From the NCBI GenBank assembly GCA_030272585.1, contig BSYQ01000005.1, positions 5,487,501 through 5,551,500 of the forward strand: a DNA stretch of 64,000 bases, in the 5' to 3' direction. Below, piece by piece: positions 53,823 to 61,367 of this stretch. The notes beneath the pieces were generated by a model, which did not search any database, was not told the DNA's origin, and saw only the letters and a program-made list of their open reading frames with translations. Source of the stretch: Bryopsis sp. KO-2023 (taxonomy: Eukaryota; Chlorophyta; Ulvophyceae; Bryopsidales; Bryopsidaceae). The position numbers were made by a program, and so were the translations under genes. How positions within the stretch are numbered: the first letter of the stretch is position 1; every line of letters starts with the position of its first letter.

Positions 53823-55006
53823 GAGCAGTCAGCGGCGAAGTGGCCTTTCTTGCCACACCTGTAACAATCAACATGTGCTGCTGATCTGCCCATATCCATT
53901 CTGCTCCTCCTGTCTGAGGAACCCTCTCCAGTTCCTGCTCGTCTCTGCCTCTGGTGTCTGCGAGGACTGCCACTGCGTCCTCTGCTTTTACTGCGACTGA
54001 AACTGCGATCACCACCGCGACTGCCGCTGCGACCTCTACTGCCGCTGCGACCTTCCCTGACATCAAACCCCACGCGGTTACGCTGGAGGCCATCAACCTC
54101 CATGCGATCACCTAAGTGTGGTGCCTGACGCTGCGGGTGGTACCTGTCGCGTTCGATGTTATACCTTCCTCGACTGCTACTGCGACCTCTGCTCTGGGAT
54201 CTGCCTCTGCTGAACGACCTGCCACGACTCTTCGATCTGTCCCTGCGCGACCTTGCACGTCTGCTGCTGGGACTGCGATCTCTGTGGTAGTTATCAAGAG
54301 GACCTTCCCAAGTAGCCGCCAGCGCAATCGCTCTTTCGAGGGTGTTGGGATCTTCCATCTCAACCTTCGTCCGCAGACGCTCATGCAGTCCCTCCATGAA
54401 CCTGAAGAGCTTTTCCCCAGGATTGCTGTCATGAATCTGCAGTGTGAGCCTGCGAAACTTGTGTACATACTCAGCAACCGAAAGTCGCCCCTGACGCAAC
54501 CGAGACCACTCTCTCCTGAAGTCACGGTTCTCGTTCACCTTGCCAAATACCTGTCTCAGCTGTTCAACCAAAGCAACAAGTGACTGAGGCAGTTCCTGGT
54601 GGCCTGCAAGAGCAGCCTCATATCTGCCTCTCCACCAAGTACCTGCAGCTCCCCTGAGTGATCCTGCAGCCACTAAAACCTGCTGCTCTACATCCCTTGT
54701 GCCTGTCACATCAAAATATGTCTGTAACTGCACCTGCCACTCATTCAGTGGGATATCACCAGGGTCACCATACCAAGCATCTGGTGTCTTTGCTCTGGCC
54801 TTGCCCAGTGCTGCTGGAGCCTGTGGCTGAGGCAACCTTTCTGCCACAGCCTGCTGCACAACATCATTCATCTGATGGTTGACATTTGCAGCAACATTCC
54901 TCAGGTGAAGGACTTCTTTCTGCAGATCTGTTATCATCTGCCTCATTGCCTGCAGATCGAAAGGATCTGGGGCTGGTACCCCCATCTGCTCCTCCCCGCC
55001 TGACAT
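53813..55006 (-). CDS. gag: Element A Gag with an Arg-Ser-rich domain (397 aa)
   Basis: ATG at 55006 (MSGGEEQM). A short coiled coil (residues ~18-55) leads to the retrotransposon-Gag domain (~70-240: EWQVQLQTYFDV, GTWWRGRYEAAL, WSRLRQGRLSVAEYVHKFRRL). An SR-protein-like region (~245-375, many RS, SRGRS and GRSGSRG repeats) follows, and a CCHC knuckle CYRCGKKGHFAADC ends at TAA 53813-53815. The RS-rich region replaces the RGG-rich stretch seen in Gag of B and C. It may bind RNA or be phosphorylated by SR kinases (inference). Confidence 0.93.
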   Translation of the reverse strand: MSGGEEQMGVPAPDPFDLQAMRQMITDLQKEVLHLRNVAANVNHQMNDVVQQAVAERLPQPQAPAALGKARAKTPDAWYGDPGDIPLNEWQVQLQTYFDVTGTRDVEQQVLVAAGSLRGAAGTWWRGRYEAALAGHQELPQSLVALVEQLRQVFGKVNENRDFRREWSRLRQGRLSVAEYVHKFRRLTLQIHDSNPGEKLFRFMEGLHERLRTKVEMEDPNTLERAIALAATWEGPLDNYHRDRSPSSRRARSRRDRSKSRGRSFSRGRSQSRGRSSSRGRYNIERDRYHPQRQAPHLGDRMEVDGLQRNRVGFDVREGRSGSRGRSGSRGGDRSFSRSKSRGRSGSPRRHQRQRRAGTGEGSSDRRSRMDMGRSAAHVDCYRCGKKGHFAADCSEN

Positions 55007-55460
55007 TCCTTCTGCGTCTCAGCTCGTTCTGCTCACGCCTCTGCTCGTTCTGCTCACGCCTCTCCTGTGTTGCCCTCTGCAATCTGTAGATAGGACACTG
55101 AGGATCAGAACAGTCGTAGTATCTGATGACGTTACCACTGCGTTCTGCCTTTCTGTGGCCGTGAGGAGGCGCTCTGAGAGGAGGTGGTGGCACCACTGCC
55201 AACGGGTGTCTCACTGGACCCAGAACCTGCACCGGTCTGGGTAACCTGTAAGGAGCTGGAACCCAGTCCCCTGCGAAAGTAAACAGATCAGGTGGCAGGT
55301 TTCCCTGAAACTCTGCCTCACCCTGAATCACAGTTTCCTCGTCTGTTTCTGCCTCACTTTCACTACTCCTCACTGCTACAGGTCTACCAAAACTCATACA
55401 ACAACCAGAGTCAGAAGATCTCTTTTTACAGGTTGCTAGTTCTGATCCTTTCCTTCTCAA
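54864..55460 (-). CDS. Element A pre-gag ORF 2 (unknown function)
   Basis: Frame overlapping the start of gag, with no convincing ATG at its 5' end, so it may continue from ORF 1 by frameshift or start internally. It contains YYDCSDPQCPIY (Cys-x4-Cys around a D/N-P-x-C core), Pro-rich stretches, and EQRREQN repeats. A similar CxNPxC core occurs in ORF 1. Could be an N-terminal Gag extension broken by indels, or separate small proteins. Low certainty. Confidence 0.4.
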   Translation of the reverse strand: MRRKGSELATCKKRSSDSGCCMSFGRPVAVRSSESEAETDEETVIQGEAEFQGNLPPDLFTFAGDWVPAPYRLPRPVQVLGPVRHPLAVVPPPPLRAPPHGHRKAERSGNVIRYYDCSDPQCPIYRLQRATQERREQNEQRREQNELRRRRNVRRGGADGGTSPRSFRSAGNEADDNRSAERSPSPEECCCKCQPSDE

Positions 55461-55746
55461 GCCACTCTAACAACAGAAGACAGTTCGGATTCCTACAAGT
55501 AACAGAGTATATCCAAGTACCCTGCCGAAACACCCAATAATGATCGTGCGAGGGAGCCAAAACTGAACTCTCCTCCACCTGACTCAGTGGTTCCTGCACC
55601 CTGTTTTCCCTGATAGGTCCTGCTCTGAAAACAAAGGCAGGTAAAGTCCGAGTCTGATCTGGCTGGTTCTCACTAGGAAACCCGTCAGACGACACTTCCT
55701 CTTCGTCGGAACTAACAACTGTAAAACCTGAGCCCACACTGCTCAT
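55426..55746 (-). CDS. Element A pre-gag ORF 1 (unknown function)
   Basis: About 106 codons from ATG 55746 (MSSVGSG). Acidic N-terminus (SSDEEEVSSDG) and a segment YWVFRQGTWIYSVTCRNPNC that shares the C-x-N/D-P-x-C core with ORF 2. Overlaps ORF 2 by 35 bp in another frame. Lies in the leader upstream of gag. Confidence 0.4.
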   Translation of the reverse strand: MSSVGSGFTVVSSDEEEVSSDGFPSENQPDQTRTLPAFVFRAGPIRENRVQEPLSQVEESSVLAPSHDHYWVFRQGTWIYSVTCRNPNCLLLLEWLEKERIRTSNL

Positions 55747-56171
55747 CAACTGCCAACCCTAGTTTCGCTACGCAAACTCTAACACTTCAGGCCGCGCAAA
55801 TCTGCGTCTGTGCCCCCTTGCTGCTGCGCAAAACCTGCGCCTGCAAAACTCTACCACTCAAGGCTGCGCAAATCTGCGTCTGTGCCCGCACTGAACTGTG
55901 CCCCTTACTGCTGCGCAAAACCTGCGCCTGACAACGTTCTGTGCTAGGCAACGCCTGCAAACTCTACTATAACCTTGCGTACAAAACGACCTCTGTGCAG
56001 CACTGCGCCTACACAAATCTGTGCGAAAACTGCGCCAACTATGCCTGCACTCTGCGCTACCCTGCGCCCTGATCGATTCTGTAAAAACCTTGCGCCTAAA
56101 AACTCTGCGCCTGCTGCTTCACCAGAACTCTCTACCTCTCCCAAGATCACTTGTGATCTTGCCACAAGAAT
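55747..56171 (-). other. Element A leader with repeated TGCGC words
   Basis: 425 bp between the primer site and ORF 1. CTGCGC/TGCGCC/TGCGCAAA words recur some 15-20 times, including a near-repeat of about 40 bp (55792-55835 versus 55865-55930). On the sense strand they read GCGCA. No ORF. Confidence 0.65.
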
Positions 56172-56183
56172 GCTCCGAAACCA
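56172..56183 (-). promoter_or_regulatory. Element A primer-binding site
   Basis: Plus-strand GCTCCGAAACCA (sense TGGTTTCGGAGC), one base from the 5' LTR. Confidence 0.85.
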
Positions 56184-56184
56184 A

Positions 56185-56535
56185 TGCAACGGCTGCGACT
56201 CTGCAAGTCTGCCAGCCAAGCTGAAGGTGAAACAAAGGAAGACCAAGGTGCAAAGCACTCCAAACAAGGTTAAAAGCTAGGTTAAAACCAAGAGTATCAA
56301 TACCCTAGAGGCGCTGCCCCAAATACCCTGCTGCAGCACCTCTGACAAGACCTGATCCCCTGATCAGATAACTACTGAGCTGACACAGTGAACCCATCAC
56401 TGTATCAGGTCAGATCACAGAATGTTCTGAGCTGCCAGTTCAGCAGGGACACCTGCTGAGCTGCCAGCTCGCCAACCTACAGTCAGATCTCCTGATTCAG
56501 GGCCCAGCTGGCTCTGAATCAGGCGATTCACTACA
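56185..56535 (-). repeat. Element A 5' LTR (351 bp)
   Basis: Pairs with 3450-3800; followed by TSD copy CTGCT. Confidence 0.93.
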
Positions 56536-56540
56536 CTGCT

Positions 56541-57018
56541 CCTGTCTTTTCCGCGCCTGCGTCGGATGGTGCTGCCCATAACCACCCACCCTTCGCGAGG
56601 TCTTTTCAGGGAAAGATACGTGGCAGTCATGAGCACATGCTGCTTGGCGCGCTCCTTCTCCTTAGCGCTTGCGTCGGATGGTGCTGCCCATAACCACCCA
56701 CCCTTCGCGAGGTCTTCTCGTCCCTTGCCAGTCGCACTTGACGTACGCTCGTGGTCCTTGGGCGCAAAAGGCCAGACCTTGTGATGTGACTTGCTTCGAA
56801 CTTCCGCTACGGGAAGGTCTGGGGATCGTCTGGGATTTGCGATGTGACTTCCTTGATCGCAAAAAGGCCAGTGCATCCGGCACGGTCATCTCCGTGAAGG
56901 TCTGGGCATCGCCTGGGTTTTGCGATGTGACTTACTGCGCACTCTTTGTGCGACTTACTCCACAGCTTGCGCCCTCCCTAGAGCGCACTTTCCCAGAGCG
57001 AATCTGGCTCCGAAACCA
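56541..57018 (-). other. Element Z internal sequence, 5' part, with repeats and primer site
   Basis: Non-coding. A 47-bp direct repeat occurs at 56558-56604 and 56670-56716 (starts TGCGTCGGATGG). A second family of GAAGGTCTGGG...GCGATGTGACTT units occurs about three times between 56760 and 56940. The primer-binding core (57007-57018) abuts the LTR. Confidence 0.7.
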
Positions 57019-57161
57019 TGTTACTTTGGGGAAACGAGAAGGTTACAAAAGACCAACAGACAACCGAGTGTTCACCCTATATCCTAAAACTGGTGGACAG
57101 ATCTGTACTACAAACCCAGATCTGTACTATAAAGCCTCACTTCGATTGGGTCGTTCCAACA
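57019..57161 (-). repeat. Element Z 5' LTR (143 bp)
   Basis: Pairs with 2790-2932. Followed by ACAT, the right TSD copy. Confidence 0.88.
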
Positions 57162-57794
57162 ACATGAAAGTGGGTGGGATGCATGCATGTGTAAGAGAAT
57201 CGAATACTGTGAGCCCAGCCTATTTATACCACAACAGACAGAGGCTTGACCTTCTTCACAAGGGTAGGATCATGAATTTTAAAAAGGGGAGTGTAGGACT
57301 AATACTATTAGTCAAACTAAATAGTATTCAGTTTGTAGAAAGTTTTTGCCTCTCTTGTTCAATAGTGTCAGTGTATTTTTCTCGGCCCATTGAGCGCCGA
57401 AAATAATTTGCCTCCCAATATTTGGGCCGCGAAAGGCCCACAAAAAGGGCCACATCCACCAAAAGTTTGGTAAGACGTGGGCCACCTCCAAAAACCAGTC
57501 GACGATTCTACAGGACTCAGAATCAACAGAGGCAAATCAACGTTGTGTTCCAAACCTTACAATTTGTATCATTACAGTTGGGGCCACAACAAGATGTAAC
57601 AGCCAAATTCGTGGCCACTTTTGGGTCAGCAAAATTGATTTGAAATTCTTGCAAATTTTGCCGATTTGAAGTAGTCACACCCGTGAAATCCAGATCAAGT
57701 TTATGTTGATCAGGCAGTAATACTGTCTGATTAACACACCACTGTTCCTTTCGGTCGTTTTGGTACACTGATACCTGCTGCGCTTTGAAGCAAG
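57162..57794. other. Host sequence between the TE stack and the oxygenase gene
   Basis: No supported gene. This is upstream of the oxygenase ATG candidate at 57795 and may contain its promoter; no clear TATA box seen. Confidence 0.45.
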
Positions 57795-60700
57795 ATGCTC
57801 CGCAAACACTTGTCGCGAAACGGTTTTCTCAGATCTTGCCCCACAACAGTCAAACGCCGTTCGCTGTGTCGCTGTCTTACCTCGGAGTGCTCGGTAAGCC
57901 GACAGTTCTTTTTCGCTCATGGTACGGTATCGCAAGTGAGGCCGAGGGAAAGACAACGCTGGTTGGATCTATTCGGTTGCTGTGTCTATATTAAAGAGAA
58001 AGCCAAGGAAAGCCCAGGCCGCTTTGCCGGTTCCGACGATTTCTTATGATCAGCTCGCAACACAGCGGGATCTGTGGGAGGACGTTGACGAGTTCATGGA
58101 GGAGGTGGGTGGCGTGGTGTTTGGTGGCTGCCGAAACAGCACCAAACACTGCTGTGTTTGCACGCGCGTCCAACCTTGCCCGTTTGTATAAACGCCAGGT
58201 TCAAGTCGAGGTCCGTTCTTGGCTCCTCAACGTAGTGGCTTGGAAATGAAAAATGAACCGCTCAACAGGTCCTGCCCAACACATCGTGATGTTCTGGTGG
58301 AGAAAGCACATGAGCTCTGGACGCTCTGGATGCACTACAAGACTTTGCGATTCTTCGTCCAGTCCATAGAAATACTGTAACCTGTAATTTCGCTCCTCTT
58401 CAACTACTACACCTCACAGCCATGAATTCTTCATCTTCAAAAAAACACATGTCGTGTTGTTGGTGGTATATTCCTGCGTCTATTCTTGCCTGATTCCTCT
58501 TTGTTACTGGTATTCAAGGTATCTGACGGAAAGTTCAAAAAACACACGGCCGCCCCTCTCCCCCCGCGGACGCTCGCGTCCCGTAGCGCAAATCGCGTGG
58601 TCCCAATACGAAAAAACGTTCTACGGATCAGGTCACCTCACAAGACTAAGGGCCTGTTCAGATTGAAATGGACAACCAATCTTGACTGACATTGCTGTCA
58701 CTATGCACAAACGGACCTCAGTCATTTTTCAAGAACAGTCAAAAGTTCATAGCAAGATCGCGCGCGCGTCGTTCTTTCAAGAAGAAAGCGATGATTTGAC
58801 GGCTCTGGAGCGTTGAAATGCATGACAGACATTTTGACACTCCAGAAGGGTAACTAGGGGACTAGACTAATCACCAGTCTGACGGAGACAGGTGGCGTTT
58901 TGACTGACCGACGTTTCTGTCCAGGAAAGGAAACGTCGGTTTTTCCCTCTTTTAAACAGCCCTGAAGGGAGCTAACCTCAGTGCGTTCTAAAAGGAATCC
59001 CACTGAGGACCTAGACGCTTTGAACGAGCTTTTTTCGTTCCCGCCCACCCACACCTTGGCGGCGCCTTGAGCGCTACCAGGGGATGCACTGAGAGGGTAG
59101 GGAGGAGGAAGGAGTTCTGGTTAAAGGCCCTTCCTTTATTCCCTGCCCTACAGGGCATCCTTACTCAAAAAGCAAACGTTACCAAGGTGTAACGTGGGCA
59201 GAGAACCGTTACAACACATGACTGTGCAACTCATTTACAGCCCCATCTTGCAGCAGCTAGAAGTAGCCATTTTAGTCAGTCGTGCGTCAGATCTCAAAAC
59301 GCATCACGAGAGTCGAACAAATCGACACGTCACCACTTAACATCAAATCGGCGGCCGCAAAGGGGGTACTATGTAATGGTATACATCACCATTAAACCCC
59401 TCCATAATTTCTGCATTTTTAAGATGAAGTTCTGGTGCCCAGGTTTGCCAAACTGGCATTCTGTCAGTTTCTGGAGTTCCGGGGTTTCCTGCGCTGAGAA
59501 AAGAGTTGCTGCTGGCAATGAATGATTTTGGGGTAGGAAAAGTCTATCTGAACACTTGCAACCAGAAAGCTTAAATTTCAAGCAGATCCTAACAGTCTCA
59601 CAACACTTGCTTTTCCTTTTTCAACTTTTTCGCATTCTTTTACTGGCTGGTAGAGATGTGGCAATATCCTTGCATCACCGAGGCATTTTTCTTGTCTGGA
59701 TTAATCGATCTTTTCGCCCTATTGGTGACTCCACAGGATTTGCCAGAGGAAACTGTTCGATCAAAATACGCCAACGAACGAAGCAAATATGCCGTCGGAT
59801 GGTCAATCGGTGTGGAAACTTTCGATGACAGACTTGATGTCAGCAAAGGCTCCTTTTTCGCAAACCCCTTCAACGACAACCCCAGGTAGGGTTTAAAAAA
59901 AAAGAAATCGTGCCATCCAGGAAAGTCATAGAGCTTTGTTCCAAAAATGAAAACTGTGGTTTGCTCCGCCAGGTGTGGAAAAACCTACTATCCAGAATAT
60001 CACACCCCCAATGTCTGGCCGGAAGAAGTTCCGGAGTTGGAAAAAAAGTTCAAAGAAATGGGGAACATGATGCTGGAGGTCAGTCTGATGTTGGCTGGAA
60101 GAATCGATGGGTAGGAAATGAAATGAACCAAAAAGTATGAGCTCATCGATGAATTCAGGCAAGTTTGTACATGCGATTCGTTGGGGGAGCAGTTATGGAT
60201 CGTGGTGAAAAAACAGAAAGGAGCAGAGAGAGTTTGGACATCTGTTTCAGTCTGACCAGGTTGTGTCAAAAGAAAAGATTTTTTTTTTAATTCTGAAAGC
60301 GAATGCATGTTGAGTGGTGATGTTCTGCCAGGTATATGGAGGCGGAAGTGCCGGAAAACTCCGGGGCGGTCAGCGAAATTCTGAGGAGTTCTCAGTGCCA
60401 CAAGGCGAGGGGGCTGGTTTATTTCCCTGGTGACTTTTTGAATTGGTGTGGGCACCACAATGACCTTTGCATGCTGACCGGTACGCCCCCTTGTCATAGG
60501 CTTCTTAATTTCTCATTTAATTTTGTTTTCTAATGAAAATAAGTAATAATTCCACATTGATATTTTGAGTTGCTCCACGGGGTTCCAGCCGTTTTTGATG
60601 TAGTTGGGTCCGAAGCAAAATCGAATATTTTTTTGTTTCTTTTTTTTATGATTCACGAACGAGTGTTGCAGGGTTGGTCCCTGGCTTGTTCGTGGAGGAT

Positions 60701-61367
60701 GGTGAGGTGGTGGCCAATCCTGACACAACGAGCGGTCTGTACATTGGGGAGCCAGATGGATTTTCTTACAGGTATTCAAGAAACCTTAGAGGGTTCTTTC
60801 TTTGAATCGATATTCCTTTTTTTTCCGTTTGGTGGTGACTGATTGAACTTTTGTTTTTTTTGGGGGTGGGGTGGTGAGACGGGTGTGTTATTGGCAGTCC
60901 GATCGGGTTGCCAGCCATAATTGTAATGAAAAATGTCCAAGAAAAAAGATGTTGTTCAAATTGAATGATTTTTTATTTTTTTTTGGGGGGGGGGAATGAA
61001 ACTTCCAGGGGGTTTTGTCAGTTTTTTTGAAACTGGGCTGCTTGAAGTTTAGCTGTTATCTGGTGATATGTAGATTACGAATTAATGGATGTGTTTCTGC
61101 AGGGCGGCCCTGGACGAAACATCGATGGTGTTTCAAATAGGCGAAACTCTGCAAGCGCTTTCGAAAGGTAAATTCAAGGCCACCCCTCATTGGGTGGCTG
61201 CCCCTGTCACAAACCCCAAAGGAATTCGACGAACCAGCTTTGCCGTGTTTTTTCAACCCGATGTAGATTTCAGAATCAGTGATGCTCGGGATGAAGCCGG
61301 ATGGGAATCTGGAATGTCATTTGGCGAATTCGCAAGGAAAAAATTGAACCTGTGTATTCGAAGTTGA
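57795..61367 (+). CDS. 2-oxoglutarate/Fe(II)-dependent oxygenase, isopenicillin-N-synthase-like fold, spliced
   Basis: Supported exons: 57795-57893, 57997-58104, 59737-59885, 59973-60110, 60332-60480, 60672-60771, 61103-61367 (stop). All listed GT-AG joints are in phase. Exon 1 (MLRKHLSRNGFLRS..., Arg/Ser-rich) may be an organelle-targeting peptide. Exon 2 has the typical N-terminal PVPTISYDQL. Core: KGSFFANP, YHTPNVWPEEVPELE, then WCGHHND with the H-x-D iron ligands, SGLYIGEPDG, FQIGETLQALS, KATPHWV with the distal His, and RRTSF with the R-x-S 2-oxoglutarate contact. All catalytic residues are present. Resembles uncharacterised plant oxygenases; substrate unknown. One or more exons of total length divisible by three are probably missing between 58105 and 59736. 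Confidence 0.85.
58105..59736 (+). other. Long intron region of the oxygenase gene, possibly hiding an exon
   Basis: Starts GTGGGT and ends CCACAG. The family normally has about 30-40 residues (a G-F-G/ILTVT-type strand and helix) between the pieces flanking this gap. The stretch 58105-58200 has an Ala/Arg-rich reading that might supply part of it, but I could not fix its borders. Otherwise non-coding. Confidence 0.45.

Larger units (their letters stand above)
3450..56535 (-). mobile_element. Element A: Ty3/gypsy chromovirus with accessory ORF, split by B and C
   Basis: LTRs of 351 bp (3450-3800 and 56185-56535) run TGCAAC...CACTACA on the plus strand. The 5-bp TSD is CTGCT (3445-3449 and 56536-56540). 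Minus-strand orientation follows from the primer site inside the right LTR, the polypurine tract inside the left one, and the coding strand. Order in the sense direction: leader with two small ORFs, gag, -1 frameshift, repeat linker, protease, reverse transcriptase, RNase H, integrase, chromodomain, then an accessory coiled-coil/RING-like ORF. Removing B and C with one TSD copy each leaves about 9.29 kb. The LTRs differ at two bases that I can see, the most of any pair here, so A looks older than B-E. Pol carries a 1-nt frameshift in addition to the insertions. Confidence 0.93.
2790..57161 (-). mobile_element. Element Z: TRIM-like non-autonomous LTR element, outermost shell of the nest
   Basis: Two 143-bp LTRs (2790-2932 and 57019-57161), both TGTTAC...CCAACA, appear identical. 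They are flanked by ACAT on each side (2786-2789 and 57162-57165), a 4-bp TSD; a fifth base does not match. The primer-binding core lies directly inside the right LTR (57007-57018), so the element reads on the minus strand. Without element A and one copy of its TSD the body is about 1.28 kb, with only about 1 kb of internal sequence (2933-3449 plus 56541-57018) and no gag or pol. This is the size and build of TRIM elements. I see no clear polypurine tract beside the left LTR. It must have inserted before A, B, C, D and E. Confidence 0.82.
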
